A stretch of 64,000 bases of DNA from Hymenobacter jeollabukensis (GTDB lineage Bacteria; Bacteroidota; Bacteroidia; Cytophagales; Hymenobacteraceae): assembly GCF_005771675.1 (NCBI RefSeq), contig NZ_VAJM01000011.1:1-64000 (forward strand). Direction: 5' to 3'. This document shows positions 1-7,983 of the stretch, piece after piece. A model generated the notes under the pieces. It saw only the letters and a list, made by a program, of their open reading frames with translations, was not told the DNA's origin and searched no databases. Position 1 is the stretch's first letter. Each line of letters opens with the position of its first letter. The position numbers and the translations under genes were made by a program.

Positions 1-363
1 GGAGTATTTGTCCCATAGGGCCGTGCGGTAAGTAGCGTCAAAAGGTACACCACGACACCCTGGGACTATACAGCTAGACGGTCGCCGCAACGAGCAGGCG
101 ACTATTCCGCAGGAGGTTTCGGCTCAGCCGGTCCTGCTGACGACCTCGTTTAACGTCAGCAACGACGCAACCACCCCAGCGGCAAGTAAACTTGCCGCGT
201 CCCCTCCTTCAAAAAGGAGGGGAGCTTCCGTTCTGACAAGGGCAGGAGAGTTCAGAACAGTTTCGGGCGAGGTCGAAACTACTTTGCTACTTCTAAGCCA
301 TGTCCCACCCGACGGAGCGGTGACTACTCACTCAGCCCCGCCCGCTAATCCCGCTGCGCGACG
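1..363. other. Non-coding leader with two adjacent hairpins
   Basis: No convincing coding sequence is present. Two perfect hairpins stand side by side: one at 179-198 (arms GCGGCAAG and CTTGCCGC) and one at 201-222 (arms CCCCTCCTT and AAGGAGGGG). They are preceded at 156-165 by TCAGCAACGA, the core end that recurs in other dispersed repeats of this window (3954, 7085 reversed, 11774, 61081). The stretch therefore looks like repeat debris plus the 5' leader of the rhamnose isomerase gene. An AT-richer patch around 285-296 could hold the promoter, but it does not match the Bacteroidota -7 consensus exactly. Confidence 0.5.
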
Positions 364-1644
364 ATGATTGACGCCCAACGCCTACACGATTTCAACCAGA
401 GCAAGCAGGCTGAGCACGGCCTGCGCCTGGGCTACCTCACGGACCTGCTCAGCCGCCGCGGCATCGACGCCCAGGAGGTGATTCGGAAGCTGGTGCAGTT
501 TCAGGTGGCCATTCCGAGCTGGGCGCTGGGCACGGGCGGCACGCGCTTCGGGCGCTTTCCGCTGGGCGGCGAGCCGCGCAATCTGGAGGAGAAAATCCAG
601 GATATCGGCCTGCTTAACCAGCTCAACGGCTCCTCCAACTCGCTTTCCCTGCACATTCCCTGGGATATTCCCTCCGACGTGGCCGCCATCGAGCAGCGGC
701 TGCGGGAGCAGCAACTGGTCATCGACTCGGTCAACTCCAACACCTTCCAGGACCAGAAGGAGCAGGCGTATTCGTACAAGTTCGGCTCGCTCTGCCACAC
801 CGAGCAGGGCGTGCGGGAGCAGGCCATTCAGCACAACATAGAGTGCGTGCGCTACGGCGAGCAGCTGGGCGCCAAAACCCACACCGTGTGGCTGGCCGAC
901 GGCTCGAACTTCCCCGGGCAGCAGCACTTCCGCCGGGCCTACCAACGGACGCAGGAGTCCTTGGCTGCCATCTACGAGGCCCTACCGTCGGACTGGACGA
1001 TGCTCATCGAGTACAAGCCCTACGAGCCGAATTTCTACTCGATGATTATCCCCGACTGGGGTACCTCCTACTCCCTGTGCCAGCAGCTCGGTAAGCAGGC
1101 GCAGGTACTGGTCGATTTGGGTCACCACTTGCCCAATACCAACATCGAGCAGATCGTGGGCCGCCTGCTGCACTTCGGGCGGCTGGGCGGCTTCCACTTC
1201 AACGGCTCCATGTACGGCGACGACGACCTGACCACCGGCAGCATGAAGCCCTTCCAGCTGTTCCTCATCTTCAACGAGCTGGTGGACGGCGCCCAGGATT
1301 CGGCGGTGAACAACCCCGCCGTGGCCTACATGATTGATGCCAGCCACAACACCAAGGACCCGCTGGAAGACCTGCTGCAGTCCGTCGACAACATCTTGGG
1401 CGCCTACGCCAAGGCCCTGCTGGTAGACCGCACGGCGCTGGCCGAGCTGCAGCAGAACAACGACGTAGTGCGGGCCGAGGAGCTGCTACGCGACGCCTTC
1501 CTCACGGACGTGCGGCCGCTGGTGCAGGAAGCCTACCGGCAGGCCGGCGGCGCCCTCAACCCCGTTGCGGCCTACCGCACGGCGGCGGTGCGCGAGCAAC
1601 TCATTCAGCAACGCGGCAAGCTCAGCCTCTCGACCGGCCTGTAA
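364..1644 (+). CDS. rhaI: L-rhamnose isomerase, RhaI type
   Basis: This 426-residue cytoplasmic TIM barrel should convert L-rhamnose to L-rhamnulose, the first step of the phosphorylating rhamnose route. Length and sequence fit the Pseudomonas stutzeri/rhizobial RhaI family, not enterobacterial RhaA. Candidate metal ligands are Glu216, Asp251, His278 and Asp325, with His254, Asp286 and Asp288 at the second metal. Their spacing matches, from memory, the P. stutzeri enzyme with an offset of two to three residues. The start is the ATG opening MIDAQRLHDF. The sugar kinase follows after 11 bases, so the two genes are almost certainly cotranscribed. No aldolase for rhamnulose 1-phosphate is in view; it may lie upstream of the window. 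Other ketose/aldose specificities are possible because these enzymes are promiscuous. Confidence 0.88.
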   Translation: MIDAQRLHDFNQSKQAEHGLRLGYLTDLLSRRGIDAQEVIRKLVQFQVAIPSWALGTGGTRFGRFPLGGEPRNLEEKIQDIGLLNQLNGSSNSLSLHIPWDIPSDVAAIEQRLREQQLVIDSVNSNTFQDQKEQAYSYKFGSLCHTEQGVREQAIQHNIECVRYGEQLGAKTHTVWLADGSNFPGQQHFRRAYQRTQESLAAIYEALPSDWTMLIEYKPYEPNFYSMIIPDWGTSYSLCQQLGKQAQVLVDLGHHLPNTNIEQIVGRLLHFGRLGGFHFNGSMYGDDDLTTGSMKPFQLFLIFNELVDGAQDSAVNNPAVAYMIDASHNTKDPLEDLLQSVDNILGAYAKALLVDRTALAELQQNNDVVRAEELLRDAFLTDVRPLVQEAYRQAGGALNPVAAYRTAAVREQLIQQRGKLSLSTGL

Positions 1645-1655
1645 CGCCAACTCGT

Positions 1656-2984
1656 ATGAAAAAGACCATCTACGCCGTGTTCGACGTGGGCAAGACCAAC
1701 AAGAAGGTCATCCTCTTCGACGAAGACCGGCAGATTATCGAGGAAAAGCAGCACGTGTGCGTGGACACCGTTGATGACGACGGGTTTCCGTGCGAGAGCC
1801 TGGCCCGGCTGACGCAGTGGGTGCAGGACCACTGGCACGCCCTGCTCACCAATTCGCGCTACTCCGTGAAGGGCGTGAACTTCACCTCCTACGGAGCCAG
1901 CTTCGTGCATTTGGGCGCCAACGGGCAGCCGGTGCTGCCGCTCTACAACTACCTCAAGCCCATGCCCGAGCAGTGGCTGGAGCGGTTCTACCAGGAGCTG
2001 GGCCAGTCGAAGGAGGACTTTGCGGCCGCCACCTGCTCGCCGCAGCTGGGCATGCTCAACTCGGGCCTGCAGCTGTACTGGCTGAAGTACGCCAAGCCCC
2101 AGCAGTTTTCGCGCATCCGCACCTCCCTGCATTTGCCGCAGTACCTCTCCTACCTCATCACCGGCGAGGCCTTCAGCGACTACACCTCCGTGGGCTGCCA
2201 CACCGGCCTCTGGGACTACGGCAAGGGCCAGTACCACGACTGGGTGTACCGCGAAGGCATCGACGACAAGCTGGCCCCGCTGACCCAGGACTCGGTGGCC
2301 GGCGTGGTCGACGGCGTGCTGGTGGGCGTGGGGCTGCACGACTCGTCGGCGGCGGTGCTGCCCTACCTGCTGGAGTGCCAGGAGCCGTTTTTGCTCGTCT
2401 CGACGGGCACCTGGGCGGTGGTGCTGAACCCGTTCAACGACCAGCCGCTCACGCCCGAGCTGCTGCGCCGGGACTGCCTGAGCTTCCTCTCGCCCAAGGG
2501 CCGCATGACCAAAGCGGCCCGCTCGTTTTTCGGCCGGGAGCACGACTACCAGGTGCAGCGCATTGCCAACCACTTCCAGGTCCAGCCCGATTTCTACCAC
2601 AGCTTCGTGCTGGCCCGCCCCTACGACCCGCAGGCCGCGCCGTTCCATCCGTGGTGCATGGCCGGCACCGGCCCGTTCCCCGACGAGCCGGTAACTGAGT
2701 GGGATTTGTCGGGCTTCAAGACGGCCGGCGAGGCCTACCACCAGCTCATTCACGGGCTGATGGACATTCTCACCGAGTCGATCAAGCTGGTGTATCAGGA
2801 CGAGCGGATCATCTACGTCGACGGCGGTTTCGCCCGCAACCCGCTGTTTATGCAGGTGCTGGGCTGGAACTTCCCCCAGGCCGATATCCGCACGCTGGAA
2901 GTGCCCCAGGCCACCGCGCTGGGCGCCCTCACGCACCTGGAGCAGGGCGAAGCCTGGACCAAAACGCAGCTGTTGTTTACTTAA
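1656..2984 (+). CDS. FGGY-family sugar kinase, probable rhamnulokinase
   Basis: This 442-residue cytoplasmic kinase should phosphorylate the ketose made by the isomerase 11 bases upstream, giving L-rhamnulose 1-phosphate. FGGY features are visible: the N-terminal phosphate loop FDVGKTNKK (residues 9-17), a second nucleotide-contacting segment STGTWAVV near residue 248, and a C-terminal VDGGFARNP near residue 386 typical of FGGY_C. It resembles the rhizobial RhaK group more than E. coli RhaB. L-fuculokinase is the main alternative, since fucose genes lie nearby, but pairing with a RhaI-type isomerase favours rhamnulose. A 92-base inverted repeat separates it from lutA. Confidence 0.8.
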   Translation: MKKTIYAVFDVGKTNKKVILFDEDRQIIEEKQHVCVDTVDDDGFPCESLARLTQWVQDHWHALLTNSRYSVKGVNFTSYGASFVHLGANGQPVLPLYNYLKPMPEQWLERFYQELGQSKEDFAAATCSPQLGMLNSGLQLYWLKYAKPQQFSRIRTSLHLPQYLSYLITGEAFSDYTSVGCHTGLWDYGKGQYHDWVYREGIDDKLAPLTQDSVAGVVDGVLVGVGLHDSSAAVLPYLLECQEPFLLVSTGTWAVVLNPFNDQPLTPELLRRDCLSFLSPKGRMTKAARSFFGREHDYQVQRIANHFQVQPDFYHSFVLARPYDPQAAPFHPWCMAGTGPFPDEPVTEWDLSGFKTAGEAYHQLIHGLMDILTESIKLVYQDERIIYVDGGFARNPLFMQVLGWNFPQADIRTLEVPQATALGALTHLEQGEAWTKTQLLFT

Positions 2985-2986
2985 TG

Positions 2987-3078
2987 AGTTGTCAGTTGCG
3001 GGTTGCCTGTTGTCAGTTCGTTCTGCCGAAACCGATAGAACGAACTGACAACTGACCACCCGCAACTAGCAACTGACC
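2987..3078. repeat. Inverted repeat between kinase and lutA
   Basis: Long imperfect inverted repeat built from GTCAGTTGCGGGTTG and GTCAGTTCGTTCT on the left and their complements on the right (centre near 3030). The loop is only about 12 bases. It fills nearly the whole intergenic gap and could form a strong RNA hairpin that attenuates transcription into lutABC. It is one of several unrelated-arm repeat families in the window. Confidence 0.75.
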
Positions 3079-3082
3079 GCCC

Positions 3083-3874
3083 ATGAAAGTAGGCTTGTTT
3101 ATTCCGTGCTACATCGACCAGTTTTACCCGCAGGTGGGCATTGCGACCTACCAACTGCTGGAAAAGCTGGGCGTGAAAGCCGATTTTCCGCGGCAGCAGA
3201 CCTGCTGCGGCCAGCCGATGGCCAACACCGGCTGCGAGCAGGACGCCAAGCCGGTGTACCGCCACTTCGTCGATACCTTCGCCGGGTACGACTACGTGGT
3301 GGCGCCCTCGGGCAGCTGCGTGTACCACGTGCGCAAGCACTACGACGTGGTGGAGCAGACCGGCGCGGTGCAGCACGTGCGCCAGGCCACGTACGACCTG
3401 TTTGACTTCATCACCTCGGTAATGGGCGTGACGGAGCTGCCGGGCCGCTTTCCGCACCAGGTAGGGCTGCACCTGAGCTGCCACGGGCAGCGCGGGTTGC
3501 ATCAGGCCAACGAGTCGGAAATGACGCCGGTGCGCGAGGGGCAGCTCAGCCGCCTGCTGCGCTCGGTCGACGGACTGACCTTGACCGAGCTGAACCGCAA
3601 CGACGAGTGCTGCGGCTTCGGCGGCACCTTCTGCATCACCGAGGAAGCCGTGTCGGCGCGCATGGGCCAGGACCGGGTGCAGGACCACGTGCTGAACGGC
3701 ACCGAAGTGCTGACCGGCGGCGATATGTCCTGCCTGATGCACTTGGAAGGCATCGTGCGCCGCCGGCAGCTGCCGCTGCGGGTGATGCACGCGGCCGAAA
3801 TCTTCAACGCGGCGCTGCAGCAGCCCAGCAAGCCGGTTTCGACTTACGTGCCCGGCGCGGTAGCCGCATTGTAG
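3083..3874 (+). CDS. lutA: L-lactate oxidation protein LutA, cysteine-rich Fe-S subunit
   Basis: This 263-residue protein belongs to the LutA/YkgE family. With LutB and LutC it oxidises L-lactate to pyruvate. Two cysteine-rich CCG modules are visible: CCGQPMANTG at residues 41-50 and CCGFGGTFC starting at Cys176, the usual duplicated arrangement that binds a non-cubane Fe-S cofactor. The gene opens the lutABC set. Its placement between the rhamnose isomerase/kinase genes and the oxidative deoxysugar genes is informative, because both L-rhamnose and L-fucose catabolism can yield L-lactate. Its 5' side abuts a long inverted repeat and its 3' side another. Confidence 0.9.
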   Translation: MKVGLFIPCYIDQFYPQVGIATYQLLEKLGVKADFPRQQTCCGQPMANTGCEQDAKPVYRHFVDTFAGYDYVVAPSGSCVYHVRKHYDVVEQTGAVQHVRQATYDLFDFITSVMGVTELPGRFPHQVGLHLSCHGQRGLHQANESEMTPVREGQLSRLLRSVDGLTLTELNRNDECCGFGGTFCITEEAVSARMGQDRVQDHVLNGTEVLTGGDMSCLMHLEGIVRRRQLPLRVMHAAEIFNAALQQPSKPVSTYVPGAVAAL

Positions 3875-3876
3875 CA

Positions 3877-3998
3877 CGTAGTGGTACTACGACTTTTGGA
3901 GTCGTAGTACCACTATCGTTGAACAACCACGGCATCTCCGCTTCGTCCCAACATCAGCAACGATAGTGGTACTACGACTTTGAGTCGTAGTACCACTG
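3877..3998. repeat. REPIN-like double hairpin, AGTGGTACTACGAC arms
   Basis: Two hairpins with arms AGTGGTACTACGAC/GTCGTAGTACCACT (3879-3914 and 3965-3997) flank a core that begins ATCGTTGAACA (3914) and ends TCAGCAACGA (3954-3963). The whole unit is itself an inverted repeat. The core ends match those of the unrelated-arm repeat at 7058-7156 read in reverse. It occupies the lutA-lutB gap. Confidence 0.85.
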
Positions 3999-4010
3999 CG
4001 CCCCAAATCC

Positions 4011-5378
4011 ATGAGTCACCCCCAACGAGCGGCCGCCTTTACCAGCGACGCGGAGCGCACCACCTGGCACGACGAAACGCTCTGGTTTGTACGCCAGAAG
4101 CGCGACAAGGCCGTGTATGGCATCCCCGAGTTTCAGCAGCTGCGGCAGCTGGCTTCCGACATCAAGGAGCACACCCTGAGCCGGCTCGATGAGTACCTGG
4201 AGCAGTTTGAGCAGAACGCCCGCGCCAACGGCGTGACGGTGCACTGGGCCGCCGACGCCGAAGAGCACAACCGCATCGTGCTCGACCTGATCCGCAAGGC
4301 CGGCGCCACCAGCCTCGTGAAGAGCAAATCCATGCTCACCGAGGAGTGCCACCTGAACCCGTACCTGGTCAAAAACGGTATTGCGGTGGTGGATACCGAT
4401 TTGGGGGAGCGAATCGTGCAGCTGCGCGAGGAGGCGCCGAGCCATTTGGTGCTGCCGGCCATTCACCTGAAGAAGGAGGACGTGGGCGAGACGTTTCACC
4501 TGCACCTAGGCACGCCCAAGGGCGAGAAAGACCCGCAGGCCCTCACCGAGGCGGCCCGGCTGCACCTGCGCGAGAAGTTTCTGATCGGCGAGGTGGCCAT
4601 TACGGGCGTCAACTTCGCCGTGGCCGAAACCGGGGCCGTGGTGGTGTGCACCAACGAGGGTAACGCCGACCTGGGCGTGAACCTGGCCCGCGTCCACATT
4701 GCCTGCATGGGCATGGAAAAGCTGATTCCGCGCACCGCCGATCTGGGCGTATTTACCCGCCTGCTGGCCCGCAGCGCCACCGGGCAGCCCGTCACCACCT
4801 ACACCTCGCATTTCGCCCGGCCGGCCGAGGGGCGCGAGATGCACATTGTCATCGTCGACAACGGGCGCACCCGGCAGCTGGGCCGCCCCGACTTCCGCGC
4901 CTCGCTGAAGTGCATCCGCTGCGGGGCCTGCATGAACACCTGCCCGGTGTACCGGCGCAGCGGCGGCCACAGCTACGACTTCACCGTGCCCGGCCCCATC
5001 GGCGCCATTCTCTCGCCCAACATCGATATGCGCCAGCACAGCTCGCTGCCCTTCGCCAGCACGCTCTGCGGCTCCTGCACCGACGTGTGCCCGGTCAAAA
5101 TCGATATCCACGCCCAGCTCTACAAGTGGCGGCAGATCATTGCCCAGGAAGGCGAGCTGCCGGCCGCCAAAAAGTTGGGCATGAAGCTCCTGAGCAGCGT
5201 GCTGGCCCGCCCCGGCATCTACCGCTTCGGCGGCAAAGTGGCCCGCGAAGGTCTGCGCTTCCTCCCCCACGGCCTCACCCACGCCGCCGCCTTCAACCCC
5301 TGGGCCAAAGCCCGCGAGCTGCCCGAACCGCCCAAGCAAAGCTTCCGCGACTGGTACGCACAGCAAGTGGTGAAATAG
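4011..5378 (+). CDS. lutB: L-lactate oxidation Fe-S protein LutB
   Basis: This 455-residue protein is the iron-sulfur subunit of the LutABC L-lactate dehydrogenase complex. The N-terminal two thirds is a LUD domain with the conserved segment VAETGAVVVCTNEGNADL (residues 204-221). It is followed by two ferredoxin-like sites, Cys301/304/307/311 (CIRCGACMNTCPV) and Cys353/356/360 (CGSCTDVCPV). The length is close to Bacillus LutB. The last codons and the TAG stop lie inside a repeat (5369-5478), so the extreme C-terminus (VVK) is repeat-derived. LutC follows about 100 bases later. Confidence 0.92.
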   Translation: MSHPQRAAAFTSDAERTTWHDETLWFVRQKRDKAVYGIPEFQQLRQLASDIKEHTLSRLDEYLEQFEQNARANGVTVHWAADAEEHNRIVLDLIRKAGATSLVKSKSMLTEECHLNPYLVKNGIAVVDTDLGERIVQLREEAPSHLVLPAIHLKKEDVGETFHLHLGTPKGEKDPQALTEAARLHLREKFLIGEVAITGVNFAVAETGAVVVCTNEGNADLGVNLARVHIACMGMEKLIPRTADLGVFTRLLARSATGQPVTTYTSHFARPAEGREMHIVIVDNGRTRQLGRPDFRASLKCIRCGACMNTCPVYRRSGGHSYDFTVPGPIGAILSPNIDMRQHSSLPFASTLCGSCTDVCPVKIDIHAQLYKWRQIIAQEGELPAAKKLGMKLLSSVLARPGIYRFGGKVAREGLRFLPHGLTHAAAFNPWAKARELPEPPKQSFRDWYAQQVVK

Positions 5379-5478
5379 TGAGATGGTGATTGGTGAGTGA
5401 CGTTCCGCTTGCGCCCCCTGCGCGGTTCGCACCACCACAACATCAAACTCACCATTTCACCATCTCACCATCTCACCG
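5369..5478. repeat. Inverted repeat overlapping the lutB stop
   Basis: The left arm (about 5369-5397, GTGAAATAGTGAGATGGTG) pairs with the right arm (5449-5477, ACCATTTCACCATCTCACC). The left arm contains the lutB TAG stop codon. The right arm ends three bases before the lutC ATG. Confidence 0.75.
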
Positions 5479-5480
5479 AT

Positions 5481-6044
5481 ATGTCCTCCCGCGAATCCAT
5501 CCTGGCGGCCGTGCGCCGCAACCGTCCCGAGCCCACTCCCCTGCCCCCGGTGGCCGATTTCGGCGGCGAAGCGACGGTGGAGCAGTTCACCCACTGGCTG
5601 CACTTCATCGGCGGGCAGGTCATCCACATCGACCCCGCGCAGCCGCTCGAAGAGGTGGTGCGCCATCTTTACCCCGAGGCCGTGCGCGTGGCTTCCGACC
5701 TGCTGCCGGCCACCGTGCCCGTCGATGCACACACGCCCACCGCCGTGCTGGAGGCCGTGGACGTGGCCGTGCTGCGCGGGGAGCTGGGCGTAGCCGAAAA
5801 CGGGGCCGTGTGGGTGCCCGAAGCCAATATGCTGCACCGCGCCCTGCCCATGATAGCCCAGCACCTGGCCCTGGTACTCGACCACGCAAGCATCGTGGCC
5901 ACCATGCACCAGGCCTACGCCGCCGTGCAGCACACCGGCCATTACGGCGTGTTCATTGCCGGCCCCTCCAAGACGGCCGACATCGAGCAGTCGTTGGTTA
6001 TCGGGGCGCACGGGGCGCGCAGCCTAGTGGTGCTGCTGCGGTAG
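5481..6044 (+). CDS. lutC: L-lactate oxidation protein LutC
   Basis: This 187-residue LUD-domain protein is the third LutABC component. The family signature GELGVAENGAVWVPEANML is visible in the centre. The start is placed at the ATG giving MSSRESILAAVRRNRPEP, a typical LutC opening. An in-frame ATG 84 bases upstream at 5397 would only add residues encoded by the flanking repeat and is rejected. It is the last plus-strand gene before a convergent junction and is followed by a terminator-like hairpin at 6150-6189. Confidence 0.9.
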   Translation: MSSRESILAAVRRNRPEPTPLPPVADFGGEATVEQFTHWLHFIGGQVIHIDPAQPLEEVVRHLYPEAVRVASDLLPATVPVDAHTPTAVLEAVDVAVLRGELGVAENGAVWVPEANMLHRALPMIAQHLALVLDHASIVATMHQAYAAVQHTGHYGVFIAGPSKTADIEQSLVIGAHGARSLVVLLR

Positions 6045-6066
6045 CGGCGCCTGCCGATAAAGCACT

Positions 6067-6238
6067 TCATCCTGAGCCCAGCGAAGGACCTTGCTCAAAC
6101 CTCGCACCGCCACTATCTACAAAGTGCTGATGTCCTATTAACGAAGGAGGCGCATCCAACAACGTAAAGTCGTTGGTGGATGCGCTTTTCAGTTGGTGCA
6201 GGGTCAGAGGAAGGTCCTTCGCTGGGCTCCGGATGACA
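6067..6238. repeat. Long inverted repeat with GAAGGACCTT arms
   Basis: The left arm at 6068-6092 (CATCCTGAGCCCAGCGAAGG) pairs with the right arm near 6209-6238 (CCTTCGCTGGGCTCCGGATG). The same family recurs at 8852-9003 with nearly perfect arms. The interior here contains a separate terminator-like hairpin. It lies in the convergent gap between lutC and the SDR gene. Confidence 0.8.
6150..6189 (+). terminator. Rho-independent-like terminator after lutC
   Basis: A GC-rich hairpin with stem GCGCATCCA/TGGATGCGC extended by CAACG/CGTTG and a short loop TAAAGT is followed directly by TTTT. It lies about 105 bases past the lutC stop, between converging transcription units, where a terminator is expected. 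Confidence 0.6.
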
Positions 6239-6257
6239 GCCGATTTAACTCATTGTG

Positions 6258-7046
6258 TTAGGCGTTGGCCAGGGCCCTATCAAGGTGCACGTAGCCGCCG
6301 TCGACGTGGATGATCTGGCCGGTGGTGTGCGAGCTGCGGGCCGAGAGCAGGAAAGCTACCGCGTTGGCAATTTCCTCGGGCGTGGTCATGCGGTTTTCCA
6401 GCGGAATCTTGCTGGTGATTTCGCGCAGCTTTTCCTCGGGGTTGGGCAGGGTCTGAATCCAGGTTTCGTAGGCCGGCGTCCAGCTTTCGGCCACCACCAC
6501 GGCATTGACGCGGATACCGTATTTCAGCAGCTCCACGGCCCACTCGCGGGTGAGGGCGTTGCGGGCGCCGTTGGCGGCGGCGTAGGCCGAAGTGTTGCCC
6601 TGCCCGGTTTCGGCCGTCTTGCTGGTGATGTTGACGATGCTGCCCTGGGCCTTTTTCAGCTCCGGCAGCGCGTGGTGGGCCAGCAGGTAGTAATGCACCA
6701 CGTTGCGGTGCAGGGAGGCCATGAAGCCCGCGTAGTCGCCATGCTCCAGCCCCACCCCGTCGTTGACGCCGGCGTTGTTCACCAGCCCGTCGATGCGCCC
6801 GAACTGCTCGACGACCTGCCGCACGGCCCGGGCGCAAGCCTCGGGGTCAGCCAGCTCGGCGGCTACCTGCCCGGCCCGGCCGCCGGCCGCTTCCACGGCC
6901 GCTACGGCCTGGCGGTTATCGGCCTCATTGCGGCCGATGATGACGGGCACGGCGCCCTCGGCGGCCAGCACCCGCACGATACCCTCGCCGATGCCCTTGG
7001 CCCCGCCGCTGACGATAATGACTTTGTCCTGAAGCTCCAGATTCAT
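6258..7046 (-). CDS. SDR sugar dehydrogenase, probable L-fucose dehydrogenase
   Basis: This 262-residue short-chain dehydrogenase probably oxidises L-fucose (or a related aldose) to its lactone with NAD(P). The cofactor loop GGAKGIG lies at 14-20 and NNAG at 90-93, with candidate catalytic Ser142 and Tyr155. The canonical lysine four residues after the tyrosine is Asn159 (YAAAN), confirmed by reading the codon AAC on the minus strand. Similar YAAAN segments occur, as I recall, in related Bacteroidota SDRs. The start is the ATG opening MNLELQDKVI, since the upstream in-frame extension is repeat sequence. It is the terminal gene of a minus-strand group with an amidohydrolase, an FAH hydrolase and a second SDR. 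L-rhamnose dehydrogenase is the main alternative. Confidence 0.65.
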   Translation of the reverse strand: MNLELQDKVIIVSGGAKGIGEGIVRVLAAEGAVPVIIGRNEADNRQAVAAVEAAGGRAGQVAAELADPEACARAVRQVVEQFGRIDGLVNNAGVNDGVGLEHGDYAGFMASLHRNVVHYYLLAHHALPELKKAQGSIVNITSKTAETGQGNTSAYAAANGARNALTREWAVELLKYGIRVNAVVVAESWTPAYETWIQTLPNPEEKLREITSKIPLENRMTTPEEIANAVAFLLSARSSHTTGQIIHVDGGYVHLDRALANA

Positions 7047-7057
7047 GGTTGGTGGGT

Positions 7058-7156
7058 TGTAGAGACGCGACCCATCGCGTCTCGTCGTTGCTGATGTTGT
7101 TTGGGCTGCCCGACGCGGGTCGTTCAACGACGAGACGCGATGGGTCGCGTCTCTAC
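7058..7156. repeat. REPIN-like double hairpin, GTAGAGACGC arms
   Basis: Two hairpins, each made of GAGACGCGA and TCGCGTCTC, flank a core starting TCGTTGCTGATGTTG (7085) and ending GTTCAACGA (near 7120). The arms are inverted copies of one another. The right end (CTAC) contains the TAG stop codon of the amidohydrolase gene read on the minus strand. The same family recurs at 19031-19160. Confidence 0.88.
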
Positions 7157-7983
7157 AGCCGGTAGAACGCGGCCGCGTTTTCGCCCCAGAACCGGCGCTG
7201 CTCGTCGGCGGAGAAGCCGGCCAGGTACTGCTGAACCAGCTCTACCACCTGCCCGTACCGGCCGGCCACCAGGCACACCGGCCAGTCGGAGCCGAACATG
7301 ACGCGCTGCGGGCCGAAGGCTTCGAACACCACGTCGAGGTAGGGCCGGAAGTCGGCGGGCTGCCAGCGGTGCCATTCGGCTTCGGTGATGAGGCCGGAGA
7401 CTTTGCACCACACGTTGTCGTGGGCGGCCAGGGCCTGCAGGTCGCGCTGCCAGCCGTCGATGTCGCCGCGCTTAATGTAGGGCTTGGCAATGTGGTCGAG
7501 CACGAAGGGCTGCTGGGGGTGCGCGGCGGCCAGCGCGGCGGCGTGGCCCAGCTGGTCGGGGAAGATGAGCACGTCGTAGGTGAAACCGTGGGCACTCAGC
7601 GCCTTGATGCCGCGCTGAAACGGGGGCGTGAGCATCAGGGCGCGGTCGGCTTCGCCCTGCAGCACGTGGCGGAAGCCTTTCAGCTTCGCGAACTGGCTGT
7701 AGTAGGCCAGCCGCTCGGCCACGTCGGCGGCCCGCAGATCCACCCAGCCGACCACGCCGCGGATGAAGTCGTTGTCCGCCGCGTTGGTCAGCTGGAATGC
7801 GTTTTCGGCCTCCGTCTGGCCCGACTGCACCACCACGCAGCCGTCGAAGCCGTACTGCTCCAGCAGCGGCGCCAGATCGGCGGGCCCGAAGTCGCGCTGG
7901 ATGACGGCCATGTCGTCGGTTATCCAGGCGTCGCGCTCGGGCTGGTACTGCCAGAAGTGCTGGTGGGCGTCAATCCTGGCCAT
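7153..7983 (-). CDS. Amidohydrolase, probable L-fucono-lactonase
   Basis: This 276-residue cytoplasmic amidohydrolase of the COG3618 group probably opens the sugar lactone produced by the neighbouring SDR, giving L-fuconate. Visible active-site elements are the N-terminal HxH (His7, His9 in DAHQHFW), Asp163-His164 in VLDHIAKP, and the C-terminal GSDWPV (Asp233). The gene starts inside the end of the FAH-hydrolase gene (14-base overlap), so the two are translationally coupled. Its stop codon lies in a repeat. The amidohydrolase type of lactonase argues for the fucose route, because the described oxidative rhamnose route uses an SMP-30-type lactonase. Confidence 0.72.
   Translation of the reverse strand: MARIDAHQHFWQYQPERDAWITDDMAVIQRDFGPADLAPLLEQYGFDGCVVVQSGQTEAENAFQLTNAADNDFIRGVVGWVDLRAADVAERLAYYSQFAKLKGFRHVLQGEADRALMLTPPFQRGIKALSAHGFTYDVLIFPDQLGHAAALAAAHPQQPFVLDHIAKPYIKRGDIDGWQRDLQALAAHDNVWCKVSGLITEAEWHRWQPADFRPYLDVVFEAFGPQRVMFGSDWPVCLVAGRYGQVVELVQQYLAGFSADEQRRFWGENAAAFYRL

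Noticed and set aside
1605-3065. Long minus-strand open frame opposite the sugar kinase
   Set aside because: It has low-complexity Val/Gly/His composition and no recognisable fold, while the plus strand encodes a clear FGGY kinase.
7058-7156. Simple Rho-independent terminator
   Set aside because: The hairpins lack a T-run, come as an inverted pair around a core, and recur elsewhere. A dispersed repeat explains them better, although an effect on transcript ends is possible.
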